A stretch of 64,000 bases of DNA, from contig JAJQZP010000044.1 of the NCBI GenBank assembly GCA_025403435.1, positions 584,269-648,268 on the forward strand, written 5' to 3'. The notes below the pieces were generated by a model, which worked only from the letters and a program-made list of their open reading frames with translations, was not told the DNA's origin and did not search any database. A program made the position numbers and the translations under genes. Source of the DNA: Artocarpus heterophyllus. Lineage: Eukaryota > Streptophyta > Magnoliopsida > Rosales > Moraceae. Below, in pieces: positions 36,004 to 48,400 of the stretch (its first letter is position 1; every line of letters starts with the position of its first letter).

Positions 36004-36133
36004 TAGGTTTTGTTAACCTAAGGGGTATAACACCACCTTAAAAATTAGTTTTTCGAAATGGTTTTAAAGTTAAATGTTAATGTCATTATCATTAGTACTA
36101 ATCCTAGTTAAACTTTCATAGTCAATAAAAACC

Positions 36134-37430
36134 ATGCTGCCAAGACGTCAAGTTCAATCATCTGAACAATCACAACCTGCTACGCAGCCACAACTGGTTG
36201 AACAAGCTTAAGAAGTTAAGCAACCTCAACCAATGAAACAAGTTCAAGAAGTTAAGCAACCTCGATGGGTAGCACTGCCTCAACTAGCTGTGCTGGAAGC
36301 AAACAACTTGGGATAGATACTTCAAGTTTTGCAGAATATGCAGAGACCTACAAAGGCTCGTAACCTTGTACAATGTCACTTTTACCTGTTGAAAGAGTTC
36401 ATGAAGCAAGAACCCCTTGCATTTATCAAAGAACCTAATCCTGCCATGATAGAATAGTGGCTTAAGGCTGCTAAGAAGAAGTTGGATACTCTAAGAATCC
36501 CATAGGAATGCTAAGTCAGTTTCACCACGTATGTGTTTGAGGGTAAAGCTGAGGAATGGTGGGATCTTCAAAATGATGATTATGACGTGCCAAACCTCAC
36601 TTGGGATCAATTTAAGATGATATTCCATAATACATATGTTCCCCAGAGTCATAGATAAGTAATGCTACGGGAATTTGAAATTTTGGTATAAGGAGACATG
36701 TCGGTAGCCGAACACCACACCTGATTCATAGAATTGTCTCGTTACAATCTTGGAGTTACGTCAGACCCCATGGTGAGGTATGAAAACTTCAGAAATAACC
36801 CAGGGCCAAAAATTAGAGAAATGATAGCTGCCATCCCAATGATTGAGTTTCTTAAACTTATAGCAGCTGCTTAGTGTGCAAAGTCAAAACTAAACAACTC
36901 CTATGGAGAATACAAGGGTCCTGGTAGGTGCCAAAAGAAGATAAGCAAAAAAGAAAGGTCACAAGGACAAGTAACTTGAATAATGGAGATAGCGTTGGTG
37001 GTGGATCCTTGGATAGCGGTTGCTTCCAGCCATATGCTTGCCATAACTATGGTCAAGTGGGACACTTAAGAAGGAATTGTGCTAATCACCTTACATAGCC
37101 ATCTTTCACTCCAAGGCCAGAAGGTAGTCATTTTGGCACTACTATGTGAGGAGGGAATCAAAACTGAGGGGCATCCCAGCAAAATTCGCCAGTTTCTCAT
37201 GCTTTAATAACCTAACCTTGAGGGTTCCAGCCCCTGTATAATTATCAACAGCAGCTATAGTGTTCGAATTTCTATCCAAATCAGAACTTCTAACCGACTC
37301 CTCAGGCTTCTATAAATCAAAGACCATACTTTCTTAGGAGGAATAATAATACTAGTAACAGCCAAGGGAATCGAGACAAGGGAAACAATGATAAGGGAAA
37401 AGCAACAGCTTAGGCTTATGTTGTTACACC
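36134..37430 (+). pseudogene. Gypsy gag remnant
   Basis: From the ATG at 36134 a Gag-like frame can be followed with many stops: FVFEGKA-type capsid text near 36530-36570 (YVFEGKAEEWW) and a zinc knuckle at 37039-37080 in which the second cysteine is tyrosine (CHNYGQVGHLRRNC, a stop inside). Most stops are TAG or TAA where Gln or Trp would be expected. Confidence 0.75.
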
Positions 37431-40400
37431 TATGACTGGAAAAGCAAAACAAGTCAACAACTCTGTTGTAGACGGTATGATTTATGTATCTCATTCTTGG
37501 GCCCATGTATTATTTGATACTAGTGCTACTAATTCATTCATATCTTTATTATTTCCTTCTATACTACAACTAGAAATTGAAACATGTAACTTTTCGTTAA
37601 CCCTTAATACACCGATGGGTAGAATAGCTAAAGTCTGCATGATTGTAAATCAGTGTATGTTGTCCTAGGGGAACATAGATTATCAACTAACTTGTATGTA
37701 ATAAACATGATGGAGTTTGATGTAATCGTAAGAATGGATTGCTTAGCTAGATATTAGGCTATCGTAGATTGTTATCAAAAACATGTCTCCTTATTTACAA
37801 AGAACGGCCAAGTCATCGATTTTCAAGCTAAGATGGGAACAGTGACACTAACTCCCATGCTAAAAACTTGTATTGTAAGACGAAGGAATTTCACTAGCCT
37901 TGAAATAATATTTGCCTCAAAAGGAGAATAAAAAAAGAATGACTCATCTTCACATACTCATGTGGTGGATGAATTCCTAGATGTTTTTCGAGATGAACTG
38001 CCAGGAATTTCGCCTGACAGGGAGATTGAATTTGTTATTGACTTAATCCCAAGAGCAGCACCTGTTTCCATCACACTATACAGGATGCCACCTACTGAAA
38101 AGGTGGAACTAGGAAACAACTGGATGAATTACTGAAGAAAGGATTTATCCAACCAAGCACGTCACCTTGGGGAGCTCTAGTTCCTTTGTGAAGAAACATG
38201 ACGGATCATTAAAACTCTATGTTGATTATCACCAGCTTAATCACCTGACCATCAAGAATAAGTACCCATTGCCTCAAATTGATGAGTTGTTTGATCAGTT
38301 GGAAGAATCTCGATACTTTCAGAGATTGACTTGTGGTTTAGATATCACCAACTGAAGATAAAGATAGAAGACATTCTGAAGACGGCTTTTTGAATTCGCT
38401 ACAGTCACTTTGAATTTCTTGTAATGCCTTTCAGATTGACCAACGCACCTACGGCTTTGATGGACTTGATGAATCATACTTTTCAACCTTACATAGATCA
38501 ATTCATCATTGTTTTTATAGATAATATCTTTATCTATTCTAAACTGAAGAAGAGCATACTGAACATTTGAAGATCGCTCTAGAAACATTAAGAGAACACA
38601 ACCTATACGAGAAGAAGGAGAAATGTGACTTTTGGATGACGAAAGTCAAGTTTCTAGTACATTTATGTTTGAAAAAGGCATCTCAATAGACCCCTCTAAT
38701 ATTGAAGTAGTGTTGAATTGGAAACGCTGGAAGAACATGTTAGAAATCCAAAGTGTCATTAGATTAGCTGGATACTATCGGCGCTTCATGTAGAACTTTT
38801 CAAAGATTGTTTCTCTATTGACAAAACTACTTGGAAGAATGTTAAGTTCATGTAGGACAATAAATGTGAAGAAGCATTCGTGGAATTGAAGCAGAGACTC
38901 ACTAGTGCACCTGTACTTATTATTCCCAATAACAAAGAGCCTTACACTATGTACACTGACGCCTCGGGAAATAGTTTAGGTTATGTGCTAATGCAACATG
39001 GTTGAGTAGTTACTTACGCCTCATGCCAATTGAAACCCCATAAGAGGAATTATCCTACACATAATCTCTAGTTAGCTGTTGTGGTTTTGGTGCTAAAAAT
39101 TTAGAGATGATACTTATATGGCACAAGGTTTGAGGTCTATATAGATCGTCAAAGTTTGAAGTAGTTATTAACTCAAAAGGATCTTAATCTAAGACAACAG
39201 AGATGGACCGAATACATGGTGGATTATGACTTTAGCATTCAATATCATCCTGGAAAAGCAAATGTAGTGGTGGATGCTTGGAGTCGTAAGAACAACGGGA
39301 TCATGGCTAGCTTAGCATTAGAAGATTGGAGGCGAGCAATCACATTACAATATTATGAAGATGATGAAAGAACCAACCTGTTCAATAAGATAGCTACCCC
39401 TATGTTAATCTAATAAGTGAAACAAGGACAATGGCATGATGAAGGATTACGTATGATTTGGGAGCAAATACAGAATGGTGAACTATTGGATGGATGTCAA
39501 ATTGAACAAGAAGGATTCTTGCTTTATAAAGGAAGATTGATTGTTTCAGAGGATCCTTATCTTAGGCATGCAGTGTTAGATGAAGCACATCATTCTAAGT
39601 TCGCTATTCATCCTAGAAGCTCTAAGATGTATATAGATTTAAAGCGACAATATTGGTGTTGAGGAATAAAACATGATGTAGTAACTGTTGTCTCCAAGTG
39701 CATGACATGTCAACAGGTCACAGCAAAACATGAAAAGCCCGGTGGTAAGCTAAAAAACCTACCTATTCCAACATGGAAGTAGGACCATGTGATGATAGAT
39801 TTCGTTATAGGATTTTCTAGAACTCAAATTGGACATGATGTTGTTTGGGTAATTGTGGATCATTTAATAAAAATAGCCACTTCATCCCAATCATAACAAG
39901 CTATAATATTCCTAGGTTATGTTAGTTGTATGTAGAAAAGATAGTGACATTGCATGGTGTACCAATGTCGATAGTCTTTGATAGGGATACACATTTTACA
40001 TCAAAGTTCTTGAGAGGATTATAGAAAGCTTTAGGAACTCAACTGAGTTTCAGTATGGCTTTTCATCCTCAAACAGATAGACAACCTGAACGTGTCATTC
40101 AGATTCTTGAAGATATACTTCGAGATTATATGTTGGACTTTGGAACTAATTGGGCCGTACAGTTACCATATGTTGAGTTCACATATAACAACAACTATCA
40201 AGTAAGAATTGAAATGGCTCCATATGAGGCTTTCTATGGTAGGCCTTGTAGATCTCCACTATGTTGGACTGAAAAAGAAAAGCGCCTTGATCTCGAACCT
40301 TAGTTTATCAGGGAAACAACAGATCAGATCTGGATTGTTTATGAACGCCTTAAGATAGCTCAAAGTCGACAAAAGAGTTGTACAGACTAGAGAAGGCAGG

Positions 40401-40831
40401 CATTAGAATTCATAGTTAGAGATTATGTATTTTTGAAAGCAAAACCAAAACGTGATGTATCTCGATTTGGTGTTAGAGGAAAACTAGCACCAAGGTATAT
40501 AAGACCATTCAAGATTGTAGAACGTATTAGATCGTGTGCTTATCGTTTAGACCTACCACCTTAATTGTCCCATGTACATAATGTGTTCTACGTGTCGATG
40601 TTGAGGAAATATGAACTAGACCCATCACATGTTATCATGTGGACAAATGTCCCAATCCAAGGAGGCACAACTTATGAGAAAGCTCCAATTGAGATACTGG
40701 ATCATGAAGTGAAAATCTTACATCGTCGTGAAATCCCTCTAGTTAAAGTGATGTGGCAAAATCATGATGTTGAGGAAGCCACTTGGGAACTTGAGTCTGA
40801 GATGAGAGAGAAATACCCACATTTGTTTTAA
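37431..40831 (+). pseudogene. Gypsy pol remnant (protease, RT, RNase H, integrase, chromodomain-like end)
   Basis: The protease active site reads LFDTSATNSFIS (37509-37545), with DSG altered. RT is visible from about 37970 (FLDVFRDELPG) through VKKHDGSLKLYVDY (38188-38230) to FIDNIFIYS (about 38515), where the catalytic pair is damaged. RNase H starts YTDASGNSLGYVL (about 38955). Integrase has the H-H-C-C finger (39590-39720) and AFHPQTDRQPERVIQ (from 40058). The C-terminal part ends EATWELESEMREKYPHLF. Frameshifts and stops occur throughout. Confidence 0.85.
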
Positions 40832-40889
40832 TCTCATGTTCAGTTGTATAAAAATTTCGAGGAATAAATTTCTTAAAAGAGTAAAAAGC

Positions 40890-43324
40890 TATAATACCCA
40901 TTATTTTTTTAACGAGTATAATTGTGTATAATTTAATTATTAGTGTCCTAATTTAAAATTTTATAAAATTTTGTTGCATCTAAAATTTCTTCCATATTAT
41001 TTATTCTACCTATTTTTAATTTCTCTAAAATTTTCATATACTTATTTGGTATAATTACTGAAATACTCTTTGAACTTTCATTTAATTACCAAAATGCCAT
41101 TTGGCATTTAGTGCACCAAAGTCTCCGATGGAGACGAATTCACACCTCTCTTCTTGTTTTATTCTCAAACAAAAATCAAACAACATCACTTGATCCAAGG
41201 GATGTGATTTTTCTTTTCTCTTTTATTTATTCACTCTTTTCTTCTTCTTGTTATTTGTTTATTCCCTTCACTCTCTCTCACACATCTCTCTCTCTCTCCC
41301 TACTCTTCATCTCCTTCCTTTTTTTCTTCTTCAACTTCCATGACACACTAAGGCAAAGAGCATCCAAGGAAGAACCCAAACAATATTTTCAAGCTATTTT
41401 CTTACAAAGCCCACAAAACAACATCCTACAAACTCATCGATCAAGGAAACTTGAAGATTTCAAGATTTAAACAGCATTTTTGGGCTAAGATTAGAGGTAA
41501 AGTTTTCAAATTTAAAAATTAGATTTTGATTATGTTTTAAATATGTAAATCCGTGGAAATAAGTTTATATTATTTAGAAATGATTATTTATTGTTTATAT
41601 ATAGTTTTATGCTTAAAAAGATGTTAAAAAACTAAGAATTTGAATAAAAGGTTTAGAATTTGGATTTTTGGCTCTCTATATCAAAATTTCCGGGTGAAAA
41701 TTTTGAGTAAAACATTTTGTGAAAAACAACATGTCGTTTTCCAAAAAGAAAATTTAATAAAAAACAAAGGCTAAATTTCATGCTTCAGGGATGAATAAGG
41801 AAGACCAAACCACCAAGACAAGGGTAGTTGTCTGATAACTTATGTTTTGGAAATAATAAAGATTTTTTTATAAAGTTTGTAATTTTAAATAATTTTACTT
41901 TAATGATTATCAAACTTTTTAATTATTTTATTTCTAAATATTTTAAAACCGTAGTATTTATTTTAAAAAATCCATTTTAACATATTTTGTACCAAAATAA
42001 ATTTCATATGTTTTTATTTTATTGTTACTTTATTTATTTCATAATTTACTAAAATTAAATTGGAAAAATTTATATTCATATTTTTAGCATATTAATGATT
42101 ATGACACACTGATTAAAATAAATGGTAAATTAATACAAGTATAGAATGGGATTTAAGTTAAGTATTATTATTTTTATAGTTTTAGGATAACAACGCACTT
42201 AAAGCTTGCATAGTGAACGTGATTGTGTAAGCTGAAAGTTATCAGTGGATATTTTGTAAAGAGGTAGGGATTCTATTACTCATCTTTTGTGAGGTTTTGA
42301 TTAATTAAAATTGGTTCTTTACATGGGAAGATATGTATATAATGTTTTGAACATATAAGAATATTACTCATGACACAATATTGTAAAACTCGTCCTGTAA
42401 TGTACAATCAGAATGAATTGATTTGACATGTATTAATATAATTGAGAAGCATGGTTAGGAACTTTTGAATCCATACATAACGATTGATTATACAAGAATG
42501 GTAAGGCATAAAAAGGACGACGGTTATGTCTTTGAGCATGAATACCTTAAAAGGTAAAATAGGGGGTAGGTGATGACGCTCCTTTGGGTCAAAAGTCCCA
42601 GAACGCACTGTACAGGAATCAACTTGGTGAGGATCTAGTGCTTAATGTCCCTTATCCAACACTCTTAGAATGATTAAAGAGTGAAAAAGCATGCCCCTTT
42701 GGGTATCGTTGAGCCAAGCGATGAGATACTTCATTAAAATGTGGATACCTAGGAACATTGATGAATCATGATATATGTATATATGTTTATGTTTGAAACT
42801 TGGTAATGAATAATGTAAGGTATCCATGAAATATGATCATAATAAATCTCATAAGATGATTAATGTTGATAAGTTACTAACCATCAGATGTTAATATGGT
42901 AATTAATAAAACCTAAAGGTGAGTAATGGTATTCCCTATTGGGCATATTGATACTCATCCCTATTATAGTTTCATCTCTTAGGTAAAATTCAGTATAACT
43001 TGTCCGACGAGGAGTAGACGATAACATCACTGGTGTCACATTGGAATATCTTAGCTTTATCTATAACTCGTTCAAAACATGTAAGATTCATAAAACTGTT
43101 GTAGTGGCTGTGTTTGGACTGGGAATTGTAATATGAGGATGATGATTGTATTTTTTGTATAATTGGTGCTACACTAAAACTATGGAATATTATTTAAAGC
43201 ATGTTCTTATTTTCTGTGTCTTTCAAAGGCCCATGGGCAATGTTTTATTATTTTGAATTGGTATTGTAAATTAAATGTAATTATATGTATTCAATACTGT
43301 TAATTCCCACATAGGGGCGTTACA
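40890..43324 (+). repeat. Gypsy 3' LTR (about 2435 bp)
   Basis: Begins TATAATACCCATTATT (worn form of TGTAATACCC) after an AAATTTCGAGGAATAAATTTC flank and a worn purine tract, and ends GGGGCGTTACA. From about 42260 it is similar to the array LTRs (GTAGGGATTCTATTACTCAT, TTGAGAAGCATGGTTAGGAA, AAAAGGTAAAATAGGGGG); its 5' half is different. A candidate intron lies at 42264-42982. Confidence 0.88.
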
Positions 43325-44200
43325 CTACTACCCTTTGTTGTGGTTGTTTTTCTTCTCGTTAATGAGGTCCAACTCGCTCCTCATGTTAACCATTTCACTC
43401 ACCCTTTCATAATTTTCCCATCTAAAAGACTACAAACCAACTTCTACTAGTACCGCGGCCTCAACACAAAAAATGAAAGAGATAGGGGTCTCACCTATAG
43501 ACATCCTCACCATGGTTCAGTAGGCCCATAATACTATGGGAAGTTCATCAACCCAAGCCCTTTTTTTGGCTTCTAGCTTGGTCTTCAAGTTATGTTTCAG
43601 AGTTTTTTTTTTATTGCTTCCACGTCGCTGTTAACTTGAGGGTGGCTAACCAATGAAAAGCTCTTCTTTTATCCCAAGCTCTTTGTAGAACTCCTTCAAC
43701 TTCTCATTATCAAATTGTTTTCTATTATCAGATACCAGGATGTGGTATATACCATAGCAACAAATTATGAACTTCCATACAAAAGCTTGTACTTTCTCTA
43801 AAGTTATCATTGTTAGTGGTGCAACTTTGGTCCATTTCGTAAAATAATTTATTATGATGACTGCAAACTTTGCTCTGCCTCTTGCTTTTAGAAGAGTCCT
43901 TATGATATCGATTCCTTAACCAACAAAAGGCCACGTGCTACTTATTGAGCTCAAAGGTTGATGAGGTACCCTCTAGATATTGGAGAAACGTTGACACTTA
44001 TCACATTTCTTTGCAGTCGCATGCATCTTTCTTCCTGGTTGGCCAGTAGAATTCTTGTAGAAGGACTCTGTGAGCAAGTGTTTTTCCTTCAGTGTGGTTG
44101 CCACATATACCTTTATGGATTTCTTATCAAGACTCTGTGAGCAAGTGTTTGTCCTTCGGTGTGGTTGCCACATATGCCTTTATGGATTTCTCATAGCACG
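43325..44200 (-). pseudogene. Fragment of a second gypsy integrase, inverted
   Basis: On the minus strand the text KKCDKCQRFSNI (about 43973-44010) and, frameshifted, integrase-core-like stretches (FTKWTK-type and DNRKQFDN-type words, 43700-43900) can be read. This resembles the integrase of Tat/Athila-type gypsy elements. It has many stops and no LTR is seen. Confidence 0.6.
44064..44197 (+). repeat. 67-base tandem duplication
   Basis: Two copies, 44064-44130 and 44131-44197, both starting GACTCTGTGAGCAAGTGTTT, differ at a few bases. They lie within the inverted integrase fragment. Confidence 0.85.
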
Positions 44201-44249
44201 TAATCTATCTCGTGCTTTATTATATACTTTATGGTGCTTTGTTTGCTGC

Positions 44250-44400
44250 TTGCATAGTAGCTCCTATCTCGACCTTGCTTGCATAATAGACCTTATCTCA
44301 ACCTTGCTCTCACACTAACTCCTATCTTGGCCTCGCTCTAACACTAGCTCTTGCCTCAGCCTTGCTCGCACTTTAGCTCCTTGTCTCAACGAGCTTGGAG
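44250..44400 (+). repeat. Degenerate minisatellite of about 30 bases
   Basis: About five imperfect repeats built from CTCCTATCTCGACCTTGCT and a CACACTAG-like joint. No coding or regulatory role is visible. Confidence 0.6.
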
Positions 44401-44650
44401 CTTCTTTAATCTAACAGTTGTATCTATGTAAAGAGCATTTAATTGTTTGAGTTGAAATTATTTCTTAACCTTTTACACTTAGCGGTACAACATATATATA
44501 TATATATATATTGTTGTATAAAAATTATTGACCAATTCAAAGTGTTTCCAAACACGAGATAGAATTTAATATAATCCAACCTATCCAAACAATTCTAATC
44601 TTCTAGTCCTATCCAGTCTGACGTTCCAAACGGGTCCTAAAGATATTAAT

Positions 44651-44803
44651 GGGGTGTTTGAAAAAGTAATTTAAACCAATAATTCAAACTGTAAACAGTG
44701 TAAAGCTCTCACATGCTATAGTAAAAAGCTATAATGTAAAGCTCTTACATGCTACAATTCTTAAACCCAAACTGATGGTTTAAATTACTCTCTCAAATAC
44801 CCC
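44651..44803. mobile_element. MITE-like element, 153 bp
   Basis: Terminal inverted repeats of about 28 bases: GGGGTGTTTGAAAAAGTAAT... at the left and the complement of ATTACTCTCTCAAATACCCC at the right. The inside carries two TGTAAAGCTCTNACATGCTA words. Target duplication is unclear (TTAAT against TTAAG). Related pieces occur at 54561 and 54748. Confidence 0.65.
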
Positions 44804-45431
44804 TTAAGGCCGATCACAACACTGATGACACACATAAGCAAAATGCTTACAAAAACAACAAAAACACACTAAAAGTAATTGATGAAAGTATCATCGTATT
44901 TATTTGCAAACACAGAAAATAAAAGCAACCGGCAAAACATAAGAGACACTAACAAGCAATCTGGAGACGAGTGGCCACTACCGCTGAAGCACGTTGAAAA
45001 CCCAGCTTTGACGACAAGCCGAAAGGAGTCCGGAAGAGGAAACCGATCAACGTCTGAGCACCATGAATCTGCCGCACCGCCAAGCAATCAGCCACCGTTC
45101 ATCCCTGCCGACCAAGGACGGCAGCGCCTCCACGAACCCATGACCCCAGACAGCCAAAAGACCCCAACCAGCCACGGTCTTCGATCCATGACGCTTTGTT
45201 GTTTTATAAATGATAGATAACGGTCGCATGATAGAAAAGAATAGTGAATAAGTTTCTATACGACAAGATGATGATAGTTCCTTTATTTGGAATTGGAGAA
45301 CATCTATGGTAATTGTGATATTGTAACGTTATTATTTTATTAAGTTCATATCCGCTGGCACCATTAGTGCCCACAGACTCTTTAGTACTATTACTATACA
45401 ACATTATACACAGAAGTGAAAGGTTTTATTA
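44804..45431. other. Intergenic region downstream of the phosphate transporter gene
   Basis: No gene recognised. A moderately GC-rich stretch (44940-45200) has open frames in both directions but no known domain and no start context. The part nearest 45432 presumably contains the 3' UTR of the transporter gene. Confidence 0.5.
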
Positions 45432-48400
45432 TTAGTAAAGAGAGTTATAAGTGAAGCATGTTGCAACTATGGATGATATACAGATGAACAATGCAGGGAC
45501 TAAGGTGATGTTCAAGAGCATGCTCTCGCCCAAGTACCCTGACAATGTTATTGTTCCATCCGCCACCACTCGAGCCAGAGTACCGGCTTCTGTTGAAAGC
45601 AATCCGCCATTGTAGGTCCCGCGAGAAAGCCTTGACGACATGACACGAGACAGGAGTGACAAGTTCACACCTGAAAAGAGTAACAATTAAGATAGCTTAG
45701 AGTCGTATTTGAAGCGGAAAATTACAGGCTTACACAAAATTCGTTAAGGCTTTTAGTTATCACCTTCAAGGACTTCAGCTGACACAAATGTGATAAGGGC
45801 TGAGCCAACATATTGAGGCACGGAGTAAGGGATCAATATATGGAAGCTTAGAAGTATTCCTAAGCATACCATGATTTCAGATGCCAGTAGAACTTGCCTG
45901 CAAATTGGCAAATTGGAGAAAAGAAATTTAGGAATCAGCTAAAAATAACAAGGAAAAGATCATTTGGATCATAAAACTGAACTAAATTACATGAACCAGA
46001 AACATAAACAACTTAGAAGTCGAGATATATTCTCATGATTTTTCCAATGTTGAATAAATTAGAAACAATTTATCATGGAGAGTTCCAACAGGGTTAATTT
46101 TAACTCCTAGTAGTAGGGCAGAAATAGTTTTGATTATCACCAGAAATTGGTCAATGCGAGCAAAAAAACAAAAAAAAAATGAAATCAAACAATAAAATAG
46201 GAGACAATCTTGGCATATTAAAAGAACCTCGGTCAAAATTTCATTTTAAAAATAAAACACTTAAGTGTATGGCTCATATAATTATGCTTTTTCTCAAATC
46301 TGAAAGTTTACCTTTCTTCAAACATGTTGCTGATATAGTTGCCGACAATAATGTTTACTGGGAGCACTGTCAAGCCAAGACAAGCAAGAAAGATGGCCAC
46401 GCTGCTTGTCGTCCAGACGAAATAGTATCCGGTGATGACACTTGATTCAGCAAGTAAAATCTCCATTGCATACTTGAGCATAAAATATATAAACAGTTGA
46501 ACCTGAAAAACATTCAAAATTTTAAAAATTGACTAGTTACGAAAAGTTCAATCACAAAATAATTAGAGCATATAAAGTTTTGAAAGTGAAATTAAAATAC
46601 TTTTACTGATGGTGTAAGTAATCTATATGCTGACACAATTGAATCAACTGGTTTTTGGATTTCCTCAGAATCTTCTTCGGCATCGTCACAATCTTGGACT
46701 TCATCTTCATCTTCATCTTCATCTGGTTGATTAGCTTCAGAGTTCATTAGCAATGGATGTGTGCTCACATTCTCCACAGCAACGTTTATAAATTGTCCTG
46801 CTACAAAGAAAAACCAAATTTTGGTTAAAACTATTCCAAAAAAAAAAAAGAAAATATATATTTTATATATGTAAGTAGAAGTTGTACTGAATAGTTACCA
46901 ATGTTCTTATTATTCAGCCTGGACTCACTCATGTGTTGAGATTTCCGTGTAAATGATAGGACGTTAAATTTTAATATTATCACTTCATCCAACTTTGAAT
47001 CTCAAAATAAAATAAAAGAAAATAAAAAGATTTCAAAACGAAAGAAGAGAAATTGTGGACAAACCAGAACTAGATTCCTGTGATGTGAGATCTTTTCTAG
47101 AATGGTGAGAAGGCTCTTTAAAAGAAATCCACAACCACAATAAATAGAAAAGCCATGCAAGAGCCATAACCCAACCAGGTAAAGTGTCCTCATTAAATGT
47201 GAATTTGTAAATCTTGAAGTTAGTTTGAAACAAACAAGCAAGAGCAGGACCGCATGCCATTCCAAGGGCACTAGCACTGACGAAACCAGCAGAAGCCTGC
47301 ATCCGCAGTTTAAGTGGCACACAATCACTGATATAACGCCTATTAACTGCTCTAGCCGAACCTAACCTGTTAAATTAGACACGGTGTTGTCAATTATAAA
47401 ACTTGTAGCTTTCATGATATAAGTTTCTATGTCAAATATGGTTCTATTTTATTCCTGTTTACAATGTCACTGTTAACTTATCAATTGCTTGCTTATCTTC
47501 TAGTTGTCAACTCAAAATAGCCTTAAGTTTGAAAATGATACAGAATATTTATTGAAAATTTGAAAGTTTCGTTAATCCAGCAAGAAACATAAAGCAAAAT
47601 CAAACAAAAAAAGACACATTACTGTAGTCAGTAACTAACTATAAACTGCAAGTTTCACTATTAAAGAATGAAGCAAAAATAGTTTACTCACCCACAAAAC
47701 AATCGACCAATCAGAAGAACTGCGATTGAGTTAAGATCATAAGCCAGTGCATATAAGGTGTTTCCCAGAAAAAGAATGATGCTACTAAAAACAAGCGGCC
47801 TCATGTAGGATCTATTCGACCATGCACTGAAATAAACCGATGAGAACACCTGAGCAATGGCCATTGAACCGATCACAACACCACAGACAGTAGCTGCAGC
47901 TCCAAGAGTCAGAGAGTAGTGGTCAGCTGTTGGGACAATTATATATGTATTGACCATGTATAGAAATGTGTTTGCCAAGTTCAAGAGAAGTGATATAAAA
48001 TGATATCTCTGGTCATCAACATCTTCCTCAGACGGTGTTGGCAACTCCTCCGGGAAAATAAGCGCATGCCTTCCCAAGAAGTGGAGGAAATTTGTCGAGT
48101 TTGATAACCTCTCAACAGCTGCTTTGATGGAATGAACAATTGGATCCTGCAGAAGATCATAGAGACTATTTAGATGGAATTTTCTTATGTAACCAAGTAT
48201 GTATAACAAGTAAGTATAAGAAGCATCCGATTTACTATAACTAGAAACACCCGACTTTTTGATACCGAAGCAAGTGATACAAATTTGTCATTTGTTTGTT
48301 GATCGATGCAACCTTTTTGATACTAATTGGCATGGCAATTTTTTTAAAGGCCTACCAATAAAAAAATGACGACTCTTGTGTCACGTGAAGTTGGGATGTC

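Larger units (their letters stand above)
35519..43324 (+). mobile_element. Decayed Ty3/gypsy chromovirus-type element hosting the array in its 5' LTR
   Basis: The order is remaining part of 5' LTR, primer site, gag, protease, RT, RNase H, integrase, purine-tract flank and 3' LTR. The C-terminal part (40565-40831) has the VHNVFYVSMLRKY...ILDHEVK...EEATWELE pattern of plant Tekay/Del-like chromoviruses. Many in-frame stops make it non-functional. The break in its 5' LTR matches position 42859 of the 3' LTR, showing that the array inserted into it. Confidence 0.88.

Noticed and set aside
41111..41470. 119-codon frame within the gypsy 3' LTR
   Set aside because: Low-complexity CT-rich stretch (Ser/Phe/Leu-rich product) without any domain; typical of a leader region.
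44879..45220. 113-codon plus-strand frame near the transporter 3' end
   Set aside because: Open also on the other strand, no recognisable domain, start context or splice partner; left as unassigned intergenic sequence.
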